A DNA stretch of 64,000 nt from JACKOB01 sp024234575 (lineage in GTDB: Bacteria; Pseudomonadota; Gammaproteobacteria; Pseudomonadales; Oleiphilaceae): NCBI GenBank assembly GCA_051208035.1, contig JBPJFZ010000013.1, positions 59,770-123,769 on the forward strand, written 5' to 3'. Within the stretch, counting starts at the first letter, position 1. Each line of letters opens with the position of its first letter. The notes beneath the pieces are model-generated. The model did not search any database. It saw nothing but the letters and a program-made list of their open reading frames with translations, and was not told where the DNA came from. Below are positions 34,770 through 43,901 of this stretch, in pieces. The position numbers and the translations under genes are program-made.

Positions 34770-35252
34770 TTACATCCCTCCCTTAAATCCCAGTTGTCTC
34801 CAGGCCTCATAGGCCACTAATGCAGTTGCATTTGACAGGTTAAGCGAACGACTGCCTGGTAACATGGGTACCCTTAGCCAGTTAGCGGCACCAATTTGTT
34901 GTCGAACGATCTCTGGAAGTCCGCGAGACTCTGGCCCAAATATAAGATAGTCACCCGCGTTATAACTCACTTCGTGATAATAGGGGGTAGCCTTCGTCGT
35001 CATTGCATATAAGCGGTTACGAGAATCTTGCTGCAACAACGCTTCTGTGCCGATGAAAGCGTCGAAGTCAGCATGGTGTTTGACGCTGGCCCATTCGTGG
35101 TAATCGAGACCTGCACGGCGCAGGCGTTTGTCATCAAGCTCAAAACCTAATGGCTCAATCAAGTGCAGCTGAAACCCGGTGTTCGCACACAGACGAATGA
35201 TATTGCCAGTGTTGGGTGGTATCTCTGGCTCAAAAAGAACAATATTGATCAT
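34770..35252 (-). CDS. trmL: tRNA (cytidine/uridine-34-2'-O)-methyltransferase
   Basis: SPOUT-class enzyme that 2'-O-methylates the wobble base of tRNA-Leu isoacceptors. The start at 35252 gives 160 residues and the family N-terminus MINIVLFEPEIPPNTGNIIR; the longer frame to 35315 adds 21 unlikely residues. The knot motifs are IFGPESRGLP and LNLSNATALVAYEAWRQ. It is convergent with secB, the usual neighbourhood. Confidence 0.95.
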   Translation of the reverse strand: MINIVLFEPEIPPNTGNIIRLCANTGFQLHLIEPLGFELDDKRLRRAGLDYHEWASVKHHADFDAFIGTEALLQQDSRNRLYAMTTKATPYYHEVSYNAGDYLIFGPESRGLPEIVRQQIGAANWLRVPMLPGSRSLNLSNATALVAYEAWRQLGFKGGM

Positions 35253-35345
35253 AGGTGATTCATTTTTCGATGGCTGTCGGCTGATCCGGGTCATTTTATG
35301 GCGCAATGTCACCACCTACAATGCGAATCAGTAAAATAAAATGGA

Positions 35346-36047
35346 ATGGTAGCAATGTATCAGCGCGATTCAGCAGTTAGTCAGAGACTCTTTACATTAA
35401 TCTGTATGTTAATGGGTGTGTTATTTGTGCATACGCAGGAGCTTAGTGCAGAAGTGCTGGCCTGGAAGTTAGAAAAGGAAGCTGATGGTATATCTATTTA
35501 TACAGCATCGGTGGAGGGGTCAGATTTTAAAGCCTTTAGAGCAGTAATGGAGGTGACGGCATCACTCAATCAGATGGTATCGATGCATACTGATCCGGAT
35601 AACATCTCCGAGTGGCTTTATGACTGTAAAAAATCTGAGTTGATCAAGAAAGTAAAAGACAATGAGTTTTATATTTACTACGTGTCTGATGCTCCATGGC
35701 CGGTACAAGATCGCGACTATGTCCTGCATTCAGTGATTACGCAAGATCCTGACACCTATGTGGCGATGATAAATTTCAAGTCTGAAACCAGTATCACCAA
35801 AAACTCAGAAGAATGCGTGCGTATGGCGGAAGTCACAGGCTATTGGCAATTTAAGCCGTTAAAGGCGGGCAAGGTAAGAATTGAGTACCAGGTACATGCC
35901 GATCCCAACGGTGCGCTGCCATCGTGGCTTGCCAATGCGGCTGTGGTCGAGCAACCCTTCGAAACGATGAAAACTATCCGTCAACATATGATCAATGAGA
36001 AATATGTAAACGCCCAGCTAAGTTTTATTCGCGAGCCAAATCGTTAA
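35346..36047 (+). CDS. START domain-containing exported protein
   Basis: A 233-residue protein with an N-terminal hydrophobic segment (about residues 13-36) that looks like a signal peptide ending near ELSAEV. A START/SRPBCC lipid-binding domain follows (WKLEKEADGISIYTASVEGS, FKAFRAVMEV, DAPWPVQDRDYVL). Periplasmic START proteins may carry lipids, but no ligand is known here. Two ATG codons nine bases apart (35346, 35355) are possible starts. It is divergent from trmL. Confidence 0.82.
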   Translation: MVAMYQRDSAVSQRLFTLICMLMGVLFVHTQELSAEVLAWKLEKEADGISIYTASVEGSDFKAFRAVMEVTASLNQMVSMHTDPDNISEWLYDCKKSELIKKVKDNEFYIYYVSDAPWPVQDRDYVLHSVITQDPDTYVAMINFKSETSITKNSEECVRMAEVTGYWQFKPLKAGKVRIEYQVHADPNGALPSWLANAAVVEQPFETMKTIRQHMINEKYVNAQLSFIREPNR

Positions 36048-36065
36048 AGAAACTCTTTGGGTCTA

Positions 36066-36473
36066 TCAGCATGTTGAAGTGATAAAATTTCTGGCCTCGT
36101 GTTTTGTGAACCAGGCATTGTCCCAGTCTTCATCGAGGGCAAGGTGTCTGGCGCAAGGTGCTAACAGGTAGACCATGGCAATCTGTTGGGTTGATTGGCC
36201 CTGGTTGCCTACAAGTATGCTGACCTCCTGTTTGATATACCAATCGCCTTCAAATTCATCCAGTACACGCCAGTCTTGAGGTTGCAGGTTTTTGTACACT
36301 AACCCGTGTGTCTTTGCATCTTTGCATGCTAATAGCCCGGGGAAGACCTGGCCTTTGAGTTTAACCGCACGATAGTTCTGCAATAAGGCAGGCTCAGCGG
36401 GAGGTAGTTTTCCCAGCAGTTTGAACATTATTTCGCTATTCATAAGCGTGCCGTAGGTAAAGCAATGAGACAT
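36066..36473 (-). CDS. Gamma-glutamylcyclotransferase-like (AIG2) protein
   Basis: A 135-residue cytoplasmic protein of the GGCT/AIG2 fold. The substrate-binding YGTLMNSEIM motif is at residues 8-17 and the catalytic Glu sits in LDEFEGDWY, followed by aromatic residues as in the family. The true substrate is unknown. It is convergent with the START gene. Confidence 0.85.
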   Translation of the reverse strand: MSHCFTYGTLMNSEIMFKLLGKLPPAEPALLQNYRAVKLKGQVFPGLLACKDAKTHGLVYKNLQPQDWRVLDEFEGDWYIKQEVSILVGNQGQSTQQIAMVYLLAPCARHLALDEDWDNAWFTKHEARNFITSTC

Positions 36474-36546
36474 TTTTCAGATCCTGCTGCAAGGTTCAAT
36501 TGCTTAACTATACTTAAAGCGTCTTTCACTAGCATAGGAAAATTCA

Positions 36547-37095
36547 ATGAAAATAATTGCTAAATTTGTCGTTGGCGTTGGCTTGTGGGCTGCTTCGATT
36601 GTTGCCATGGCTGAAGTGCCGGATGCATTAAACCCGATTATTCCTGTGATTGAATCATGGGGAGAAAATCCGGTGATAGTTGCTGCGGTGATTGCTCAGA
36701 ATGAGAAAAACGTTTCTCTGAATGAAATCAAAGAGCTGGATGCGCAATGGCAGGCTGCATCAGACTTGACCCCGTTTATGCGTGATTTAATGCAAAATGA
36801 GGCTGCACGGGAATTGGTTACCCTGGAGCAATCACAGCCTTACTTCCTGGAAGTGTTTGTTATGGATAACCAGGGAGCACTGGTGGCATTAACGAATAAA
36901 ACCTCAGACTACTGGCAAGGTGATGAGGCCAAATGGCAAAAGAGCTTTAACAATGGCAATGCGGCGGTCCATATAAGTGATGTGGAGTTTGATGATAGTG
37001 CGGCAGCTAACTTAGTACAGGTGTCAGTGGCTGTGAAAAGTGAAGGAAAGGTGATTGGCGCGCTAACTGTAGGCGTTAACGTTGATGAGCTTTAA
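36547..37095 (+). CDS. Exported stand-alone PDC/Cache-like protein
   Basis: A 182-residue protein with a clear signal peptide (MKIIAKFVVGVGLWAASIVAMA) and a single PDC sensor-like domain (YFLEVFVMDNQGALVALTNKTSDYWQGDEAKW, given here only as the region from about residue 98 to 130). PDC domains normally sit in the periplasmic part of receptors; this one has no membrane anchor or signalling domain. The C-terminal VQVSVAVKSEGKVIGALTVGV is the usual closing strand pair. It could be a soluble ligand-binding accessory protein. Confidence 0.72.
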   Translation: MKIIAKFVVGVGLWAASIVAMAEVPDALNPIIPVIESWGENPVIVAAVIAQNEKNVSLNEIKELDAQWQAASDLTPFMRDLMQNEAARELVTLEQSQPYFLEVFVMDNQGALVALTNKTSDYWQGDEAKWQKSFNNGNAAVHISDVEFDDSAAANLVQVSVAVKSEGKVIGALTVGVNVDEL

Positions 37096-37115
37096 GTCTC
37101 ATTGATGGCAGTGTG

Positions 37116-37156
37116 CAAGCACAACAACAGACAGATTAAGCCGCCTGTTGTTGCTT
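37116..37156. terminator. Hairpin between convergent genes
   Basis: CAACAACAG (37122-37130) and CTGTTGTTG (37145-37153) pair perfectly; the outer AAGC/GCTT bases extend it with a small bulge. It lies between the PDC-like gene and the thiolase gene, which end towards each other. There is no clear U tract, so a bidirectional terminator is only likely. Confidence 0.5.
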
Positions 37157-37177
37157 ATAATAATGGGGTGATGCTGG

Positions 37178-38359
37178 TTAGTCTCTTTCGACGGCCAGTG
37201 CCACACCCATACCACCACCAATACAGAGAGTGGCCAAGCCTTTTTTAGCATCGCGCTTGCCCATTTCATGTAATAACGTTACCAGTACACGACAACCGGA
37301 TGCGCCAATTGGGTGCCCAAGCGCAATAGCTCCACCATTGACGTTTACTTTGTCAGTATCCCACTCCAGTGATTTATTCACCGAGATCGCTTGGGCTGCG
37401 AAAGCTTCATTTGCTTCAATCAAGTCGAGGTCACCAACATTCCAGCCTGCTTTGCTCAGGCAGCGTTGTGTGGCAGGAATTGGGCCGGTGCCCATGATTG
37501 TCGGGTCAACGCCAGCACTTGCGTAAGCGGCAATTCGTGCAAGAACAGGCAAACCAAGGGACTTGGCTTTTTCTTCAGAGCAAAGAATAACAACCGCGGC
37601 ACCATCATTGATGGATGAGGCATTGGCAGCAGTGATTGTGCCGTCCTTTTTAAATGCCGGACGCATTTTAGTAAAGCTGTCCATTGTTGCCCCGTGGCGT
37701 GGATTCTCATCCTGGCTGACAACAATAGGGTCGCCTTTACGCTGAGGGATGGTGACAGGAACAATTTCTGCGTCGAACTTGCCGGCTTTTTGGGCAGCTT
37801 CTGCTTTGTTTTGCGAGCTTAGGGCAAAAGCATCTTGCTCTTCACGTGAGATATTGAACTTTTCTGCAATGTTTTCGGCAGTAATACCCATGTGATAATC
37901 ATTAAAGGCATCCCACAGGCCGTCTTTAATCATCGTATCGATCATTTCCCAGTTGCCCATGCGCTGACCATTGCGGGAGCGGGGTAGCAGGTGGCCACTT
38001 TGGCTCATTGATTCTTGTCCACCGGCAACAACGATATCGGCATCACCCAGCATGATTGCCTGGGCGGCAAAATGAACGGCTTTCAGGCCAGAGCCACAGA
38101 CTTTGTTGATGGTCATTGCAGGAACAGTCTCGGGGATGCCTGCGTGCAAGCTGGCTTGTCTTGCGGGGTTTTGTCCACACCCTGCGGTCAGGATTTGGCC
38201 TAAAATGACTTCATCTACTTGCTCGCCTTTTAGGTTGGCGCGCTCTAGTGCGGCTTTGATAGCAACTGTGCCAAGCTGATCAGCGCTTAGGCTGGATAAA
38301 CTGCCGGAAAACCCACCAATAGGGGTACGGGCGGCGGCGACAATAACGACATTTCTCAT
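37178..38359 (-). CDS. Acetyl-CoA acetyltransferase (thiolase)
   Basis: A biosynthetic-type thiolase of 393 residues (AtoB/PhaA type) that condenses two acetyl-CoA or cleaves acetoacetyl-CoA. The acyl-accepting Cys88 is in INKVCGSGLKAV, His349 in ALGHPIGASGCR and the base Cys379 in TLCIGGGMGVA. The gene is monocistronic, so whether it serves polyhydroxybutyrate, acetoacetate or fatty-acid metabolism cannot be told from this window. Confidence 0.95.
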   Translation of the reverse strand: MRNVVIVAAARTPIGGFSGSLSSLSADQLGTVAIKAALERANLKGEQVDEVILGQILTAGCGQNPARQASLHAGIPETVPAMTINKVCGSGLKAVHFAAQAIMLGDADIVVAGGQESMSQSGHLLPRSRNGQRMGNWEMIDTMIKDGLWDAFNDYHMGITAENIAEKFNISREEQDAFALSSQNKAEAAQKAGKFDAEIVPVTIPQRKGDPIVVSQDENPRHGATMDSFTKMRPAFKKDGTITAANASSINDGAAVVILCSEEKAKSLGLPVLARIAAYASAGVDPTIMGTGPIPATQRCLSKAGWNVGDLDLIEANEAFAAQAISVNKSLEWDTDKVNVNGGAIALGHPIGASGCRVLVTLLHEMGKRDAKKGLATLCIGGGMGVALAVERD

Positions 38360-38492
38360 GCAAGAACTCCTTGTTTTTGTGATGTGTTCGCAAACTACAT
38401 GGTGTTGATTGTGACTATCCAGAATAAAACAAATCTAAATATAGCGCCCGATTATGTCGGAAATATGTGCAACGAAAGTTAATCTGGATCAT

Positions 38493-39737
38493 TCATTCGT
38501 TATTCTCTCCACCCCAGAACCTTTTTTTAGTCTCGGCGATCAGTGACAAGCGCTTTTTCTGAATTGCCTCACCTAACCTGGCCCCCTGAAATCCTTCAGC
38601 AACCAGGGCTTTTGTATCTATAGTGCGCAAAACATAGAGTATCTGAGTTAAATAGTCTCGTTGCGGGTAGGGGATTTCAGTAAAACCGGTACGGCCTCGT
38701 GCATCGGCTTCGCAAACCAGTAAAAGCTTAAGGAAGCGATCTGGCTTGCGTTGCCCATCGGCACGATTAAAAAACTTTAGCAGTGTCTGGTTTTTCAATG
38801 AGGCAACCTGATGTACGTGGGTATGAAACTCACAGGCAAGCAGTGCCAGCTCTTTGGTTTCGCGAGGAGTTTTGATTCGCTCGCAGAGATTTTCGATTGC
38901 CGCCAATCCCTTTTTTTCATGGGCAATATGACGGGGCCAATCTTGTTTGGGGGTGAGGCCTTTGCCAAGATCGTGGATGAGTGCGGCAAAGCGTACATCA
39001 ATATCTTCACTGAGCTGGGTCGCCACTTGCAGCACCATTTGTGAGTGCACCCAGGTGTCTATTTCAGGGTGGTGTTGCGCGGGTTGCGGTACGCCAGATA
39101 GTTTTGCCAACTCGGGGAAAATTACCTCAAGCGCACCACATTCATAAAGTGCGGAAAAGTACACTTCTGGTGATCTCTCGCCAAGCGCCCTGGCGGTTTC
39201 CTGCCAGATGCGCTCCGCCACGAGGTTGTCAACTTCGCCAGCTTTAACGATATCCGCCATTAGCGCCATTGTTTCTTTGGCAATCGTAAAGCCAAGATGA
39301 TGGAAGCGGGCAGCGAACCGAGCCACACGCAGCACACGAAGTGGATCTTCAATAAACGCTGCAGAAACATGGCGCAGTGTTCGGTTGGCAAGATCTTGCT
39401 GACCGTTAAAAGGGTCGACGATATTGCCCGTGTCATCCTGGGCCATGGCATTAATGGTAAGATCCCGGCGGGATAAGTCTTCTTCGAGCGTGACCTCAGG
39501 TGAAAAAACGCAATCGAACCCTTTGTAGCCCGGACCTTTTTTTCTCTCTTGCCTTGCCAGTGCGTATTCTTCTTTGCTTTGTGGGTGCAGGAACACAGGA
39601 AAGTCTGCGCCAACCTGTTTAAATCCTTGTTTTAGTAAGGCTTCAGGGGTACCGCCAATGACGACCCAATCCTGGTCTTTAACTGGTAGGCCGAGCAATT
39701 TATCGCGGACAGCGCCGCCAACTAAGTAAAAATTCAT
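38493..39737 (-). CDS. cca: Multifunctional CCA tRNA nucleotidyltransferase with HD domain
   Basis: Adds or repairs the CCA end of tRNAs. The 414-residue protein has the nucleotidyltransferase motif YLVGGAVRDKLLGLPVKDQD, the RRDLTINAMAQD motif and the RVLRVARFAARF RNA-binding helix. A C-terminal HD phosphohydrolase domain (AALIHDLGKGLTPK, about residue 248 onward) is present, as in the gammaproteobacterial multifunctional type. Monocistronic. Confidence 0.96.
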   Translation of the reverse strand: MNFYLVGGAVRDKLLGLPVKDQDWVVIGGTPEALLKQGFKQVGADFPVFLHPQSKEEYALARQERKKGPGYKGFDCVFSPEVTLEEDLSRRDLTINAMAQDDTGNIVDPFNGQQDLANRTLRHVSAAFIEDPLRVLRVARFAARFHHLGFTIAKETMALMADIVKAGEVDNLVAERIWQETARALGERSPEVYFSALYECGALEVIFPELAKLSGVPQPAQHHPEIDTWVHSQMVLQVATQLSEDIDVRFAALIHDLGKGLTPKQDWPRHIAHEKKGLAAIENLCERIKTPRETKELALLACEFHTHVHQVASLKNQTLLKFFNRADGQRKPDRFLKLLLVCEADARGRTGFTEIPYPQRDYLTQILYVLRTIDTKALVAEGFQGARLGEAIQKKRLSLIAETKKRFWGGENNE

Positions 39738-39805
39738 GGTGATAGGGTCAGTCGAAAGAAATAAGGCAGGATTATAGCACTAGCCGGACGAGGTTGTGTT
39801 TACCT

Positions 39806-39834
39806 ATAAAAAAGGGTGCCAGATGGCACCCTTT
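39806..39834 (-). terminator. Terminator of the TraF-like gene
   Basis: A strong minus-strand hairpin (AAAGGGTGCC-ATCT-GGCACCCTTT) is followed by a T6 tract. It lies 17 bases after the TraF-like stop and also has T residues on the other strand. Confidence 0.85.
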
Positions 39835-39850
39835 TGCGACAAACTCCAGG

Positions 39851-41164
39851 CTAAAAAGTAAAGCCCAGCTCAGCTGCGGCACCAACTTCGCCATCAGCAA
39901 AGACGCCGGTGATGTCAAAGTGTACGCCAAAAGGGGAGAATCCAAGGCCTGCAGTAAAAATGGTGTCCTCCTGTACCCCTTCGCGGCCGTTATTATCAGC
40001 CAGATTCTGCCTGATGCCCGCGCGAACCTGCATAAAATCCAGTCCATTGAGCTCACCACCAATGGATAAGAACTGCGTGTCATCTTCAAAACCAAAAGCT
40101 TTGTTCTTTGTCAGATCCAAGTCGACAGCAACGGTGTGCCACTCACTCGAGTGCGATACGCCGACCCGATATAGTGGGTCAATCTTGATAATTCGCCCTC
40201 TGCCTTGCCTCGCAACCTCGGACGCGTCAGCGGTATTGATTTCCACAGGGATGATATTCATTCCAGAGAATCCAATGGTCCATTGATTGCTGTCGCCAAA
40301 ATGGGTGGCAATACCGATATCGAGGTTAAAAGCGGTCTCTTCTGACTCGTAATCACCGGCGTCAAAATCATCTTCATCAAAAGTTTCTACATTCGCCACA
40401 TAGTCGTATGCGCGAAACGTTTGTAATTTGGGGGATACACCAAAGGCGTAGCGACGATCGCCGATTTCAAATTCACGGGCCAGGGTGATACCTATTTCTG
40501 CTTTACCGGCGGCTATTACGGCGCCTTCAGATTGCAGGTCGTCTTCATTCAGCTCAGGCAGGCTGCTTAACGCATCGTCCGCCCCGGCAGCGATTTTTAG
40601 TGCTTCATCCCGATAGAACTCGTAAAGTGCCTGGTCATTGTAATCGGCAGAGGCTGTGCCCTTTGCCGTGCCATTAATAAATACACCAATCCCTAACTTT
40701 TGCCCAGGTATGATCACGGCAGTACCCAGACCAAACTCGCCGCGCACCGCATCCTGATTAAGTGCCGCCAAATCTCGATTAAACTGTTCTGCTGCAGCCA
40801 CAACCGTTAAGGCCGCAGCTGTATTGTTGGGGTTGGCGTTGAGAGCTTTGATGGCATTTTGAAAGGTTTCGAAGGTGCCACTGTCCTGATAATCGGTAAT
40901 TCGGTCCACGACCTCTTCTTTATCGGCGGCTCTGGCATTAATAGAAGGAAGTATCAGACCAAAATCATCCCGTGAATCATCATGCCTGCTGGCCACCAAT
41001 GCCGGGTTGAAGAAACTTGCCCCTGTCGGCGTGGCGGAGGCTACGCCAGTACCACCCATAGCGATTGAACGAGCGTCACCAAAGTTATGAGGGCCCGCCA
41101 ATGCCTGGCTGGTCAGAATTGGAAAAGATAGCGCTACCACAAGAGCTTTTGGCGTAAATTTCAT
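39851..41164 (-). CDS. Conjugal transfer protein TraF-like outer-membrane protein (TraF_2)
   Basis: A 437-residue exported protein. A signal peptide (ending TSQALA) is followed by a FadL-like start (ARSIAMGGTGVASATPTGASFFNPALVA), and the protein ends in a beta-strand with a terminal Phe (AAELGFTF), typical of outer-membrane barrels. It matches the chromosomal TraF_2 family, named by distant likeness to plasmid TraF; no conjugation genes are present. The role is probably an outer-membrane porin-like protein of unknown substrate. Confidence 0.82.
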   Translation of the reverse strand: MKFTPKALVVALSFPILTSQALAGPHNFGDARSIAMGGTGVASATPTGASFFNPALVASRHDDSRDDFGLILPSINARAADKEEVVDRITDYQDSGTFETFQNAIKALNANPNNTAAALTVVAAAEQFNRDLAALNQDAVRGEFGLGTAVIIPGQKLGIGVFINGTAKGTASADYNDQALYEFYRDEALKIAAGADDALSSLPELNEDDLQSEGAVIAAGKAEIGITLAREFEIGDRRYAFGVSPKLQTFRAYDYVANVETFDEDDFDAGDYESEETAFNLDIGIATHFGDSNQWTIGFSGMNIIPVEINTADASEVARQGRGRIIKIDPLYRVGVSHSSEWHTVAVDLDLTKNKAFGFEDDTQFLSIGGELNGLDFMQVRAGIRQNLADNNGREGVQEDTIFTAGLGFSPFGVHFDITGVFADGEVGAAAELGFTF

Positions 41165-41671
41165 TAGGTTTCTCCCTGAAATAGTGGCAAAAATAAAATA
41201 TGCGATAAAAAACGTCTATCTGAAGGATAGAAACCCCTGCAACACTTGTCCATGTATGGGAGCGTAATTCCGAGCATAGATTTACGTGCACAAAATGATG
41301 AATCCTGTATTACAAATCACAATTTGGCGAATTGTTGCCGCCAGTGACAGGTTGGGTGGAAATGGAGTGATGCAAATATAGGTGGGAGAAAATTCTATCT
41401 ATATGAGCAAAATACTTTTATGTTGATGTGGCACGAAAATTTCATTGTTCGTAGTAATGATTTTTTCTGTCATATTTTTGTCGCGAGTTGGCGTTGCCTA
41501 TGGATATGCCTCCTTACAAACCGTTGCAATGGTGTGCTCCCTGACCGAGGGTATGCGGTTGTGATGCGCATAAATTAACTCAAGAAGGTGTTTATGGCAC
41601 CGTTTTGTTTGACTCGTTCACGGTGATATGAATGGATCAAATACGAAAACTGACTTAATAAGTAGATATTT
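41165..41671. other. Intergenic region upstream of flgT
   Basis: A 507-bp, A/T-rich gap between divergent genes with no coding frame. TGGCACG-N4-TTTCA at 41429-41444 resembles a sigma-54 promoter (TGGCACG-N4-TTGCT) pointing at flgT, but the nearly invariant GC of the -12 element is missing. Nothing else is clear. Confidence 0.35.
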
Positions 41672-42946
41672 ATGAAAGATAGTCTCAGGCGTTACGAACA
41701 GGTTTGGGCAGGTAAACAATTTCACGTTGGGTTCATTACTAAAACCTTGTTGAAATGTTTGCTGTCTATTGCTGTGTTGTTGTCATTTGCAATTGCCTCT
41801 GTTAATGCCTCCTGGGTTGAGGCGCCGGGACAAGCAGTAATAGTCGATGGCAATGTTGATAATGCGCGGCGCGAGGCAACAGAAGATGCATTGCGCCAGG
41901 CGGCGATTCTGTCGGGTGTGCATGTCAGTCGTCAGCAGGAAATGAGAAACGGCCAACTCGCCAATGACAAGCCGGATGTTACTGCGTTGGCGAATGTTAG
42001 CTATGCCTCAGTGGTAAAAGAATGGCAGGAAGGTGGATATTTAAAAGTTATTGTCCGTGCCAATGTAGAAGCAAAAACGCAGTGCCGGGCAGAAGCAGGT
42101 AATGAGTATCGCAAAACCCTGTTAGTCACGGGGTTTGCTCAGCAGCAGCCAGAATCCGGGGCTCTGGGCGGCATCGATAACGCTGACCGGGCGCTGGCCA
42201 GTTATCTTAGTAAACAGCTAAACACCCGGCCTGGCCTGTTAGTATTTGAGTCAAGCCAATACCGGTTGTATGACGAAGTGGTGAATGCACCTGTGGCCGA
42301 GACCGCCCAACGAACCGTTACCAAGGCGGTGCATGTCGCGAAAGACATGGGGGCACAGTTTGTACTGTCTGGGGTTATTAGGGACACGTCGATGCATGAT
42401 CGCGAGGCAATGGATACATCTATCTGGTCATCCATGAAACGTACTCTCAAAATGGTGAATACTAATCGTGCCTTTGCACTGGAGGTGTTTATTCATGACG
42501 GTTTTAGTGGCGCGATTGTATTTCAGAAATTTTATCGACTAGATGCGCAGTGGAGCCTTGAATTAAATGAGTCAGCGCCGTTTGGTTCTCCTGCTTTTTG
42601 GGCGACGCCATACGGCAAAGCGGTCGGAGCGCTTTTAGATGACATCAGCTGGGAATTGGAAGATGCGTTGCGTTGTCAGCCATTTATGGCTCGGATTACC
42701 AAGGTGAATGGTAAAAAACTGCATTTTGATAGCGGCTCGAACTCTGGGTTGCGACCCGGAGACAAGCTAAGTGTTTATCGGACATTCTCTTTCTACAATG
42801 CCGACTTGTTGCAATACACCGAGCTGACAGATGTAAAAGCGACACTCCAGGTTGATCAGGTGCAGCCACAATTTGCCCGGGGTGAGTTGATGATAGAAGC
42901 GGGTCGGTTAAATGTTCAGGAAGATGACATTCTGGTTGCTTGGTAG
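41672..42946 (+). CDS. flgT: Flagellar assembly protein FlgT
   Basis: Periplasmic protein of the H-ring around the flagellar basal body in sodium-driven (Vibrio-like) motors. The 424-residue protein has a signal segment at about residues 24-46 (LLSIAVLLSFAIASVNA) and the three FlgT domains: N (SWVEAPGQAVIVDGN, with ARREATEDALRQAA), M (KTLLVTGFAQ... to the TMHD region) and C (VNGKKLHFDSGSNSGLRPGDKLSVYR). The start leaves a rather long leader before the signal and no good ribosome site, so a later start is possible. No other flagellar gene is near. Confidence 0.88.
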   Translation: MKDSLRRYEQVWAGKQFHVGFITKTLLKCLLSIAVLLSFAIASVNASWVEAPGQAVIVDGNVDNARREATEDALRQAAILSGVHVSRQQEMRNGQLANDKPDVTALANVSYASVVKEWQEGGYLKVIVRANVEAKTQCRAEAGNEYRKTLLVTGFAQQQPESGALGGIDNADRALASYLSKQLNTRPGLLVFESSQYRLYDEVVNAPVAETAQRTVTKAVHVAKDMGAQFVLSGVIRDTSMHDREAMDTSIWSSMKRTLKMVNTNRAFALEVFIHDGFSGAIVFQKFYRLDAQWSLELNESAPFGSPAFWATPYGKAVGALLDDISWELEDALRCQPFMARITKVNGKKLHFDSGSNSGLRPGDKLSVYRTFSFYNADLLQYTELTDVKATLQVDQVQPQFARGELMIEAGRLNVQEDDILVAW

Positions 42947-42948
42947 GC

Positions 42949-43392
42949 CTATGCCTGTCTTCGGCTGGCCGGGCTGTACCGCATATTTTCCATCACCATA
43001 TATATTACCGGCGTTACAGCCATGCTTGTGGTGACTATATCTGCCAAGGTGTGATACTGCAGATACATCATTAGAATACCGTAGCAAAAAAGGCTGATAA
43101 TAGTTGGCAATAACAGTGTTTTGAGGGAAATACAGATATAAAGCACCCAAACAAGCGAGAATGCAGTATGCGTGCTGTAATCGAGACCGGCAGCGTGCCA
43201 TAGGCCAATGTCATTATCTACAAACATGATGGCATAGATAAAAGCAAGTGACAGCGCAACGGCCAGGCTATCGCTAATGCCAGCCATTGTTCCGTAACGG
43301 CGGGCGCGGGTGGTTAACAGTATTACACTCAGCACAACCAGCGCAGGGCTATAGCAATCTGCAATAAATGCGAGCGTTGTACCCCACTGCAT
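42949..43392 (-). CDS. Hypothetical polytopic membrane protein, PAP2-like remnant possible
   Basis: A 147-residue protein with four to five membrane spans. The segments YSTHTAFSLVW and QYHTLADIVTTS faintly recall motifs C2 (SGHT) and C3 (H-x-x-x-D) of PAP2 phosphatases, but the C1 lysine/arginine motif is not visible. I do not assign a function. It is convergent with flgT, leaving only 2 bp between the stops. Confidence 0.6.
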   Translation of the reverse strand: MQWGTTLAFIADCYSPALVVLSVILLTTRARRYGTMAGISDSLAVALSLAFIYAIMFVDNDIGLWHAAGLDYSTHTAFSLVWVLYICISLKTLLLPTIISLFCYGILMMYLQYHTLADIVTTSMAVTPVIYMVMENMRYSPASRRQA

Positions 43393-43401
43393 TTCGTAAT
43401 A

Positions 43402-43857
43402 TTAGCCTTTGGCGTTGCTTGCGATCAGCGTGATTTTTTGCAGCATCGAACGCAGTCCATTGCCGCGAGTCGGGCTGATGTGTCTGAATAAATCCAGTTT
43501 CGCAAAAATACCGTCAATATCTACCTGCAGCAGTTGCTCTGGTGTTTTTGCGTTGAGCATACAGAGGATCAGCGCAGCCAGGCCACGCACGATCATTGCG
43601 TCACTTTCGATTAAGAGAAATATTTTGCCAGTGTCGGTGTCGATGTGATGGATTAACCACACTTGGCTTTGACAACCGTGTACCAGATTTTCGGCTGTTT
43701 TCTCTGACTCTGGAAATGCTGGCAGCTTGCGCCCCAGATCGATTACATAAGCGTATCTTTCTTCCCAGTCATCAAGAAATGAGAAAGCGTCCAATACCTC
43801 GTCAATCTGCACTTCTACGCCGAGGGGGTTGTTGAGAAATAAGTCTGTCGAAGTCAT
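43402..43857 (-). CDS. sufE: Sulfur-acceptor protein SufE
   Basis: Accepts persulfide sulfur from SufS and passes it to SufBCD. The 151-residue protein has the acceptor Cys62 in ENLVHGCQSQVWL and family segments WEERYAYVIDLGRKLP and LSPTRGNGL-like at the C-terminus. It is last in the suf series on the minus strand, 44 bp after sufT. Confidence 0.95.
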   Translation of the reverse strand: MTSTDLFLNNPLGVEVQIDEVLDAFSFLDDWEERYAYVIDLGRKLPAFPESEKTAENLVHGCQSQVWLIHHIDTDTGKIFLLIESDAMIVRGLAALILCMLNAKTPEQLLQVDIDGIFAKLDLFRHISPTRGNGLRSMLQKITLIASNAKG

Positions 43858-43901
43858 TGGGGCCTTATCATTGCGAAGTTAGATCAAAGAATATGGCGCG
43901 A

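Noticed and set aside
39851..41164. TraF-like gene as evidence of a conjugative element
   Set aside because: No other transfer, mobilisation or integration genes; this family is common on chromosomes.
41429..41444. Sigma-54 promoter for flgT
   Set aside because: The -24 element is good but the -12 lacks the nearly invariant GC; mentioned only as a weak resemblance.
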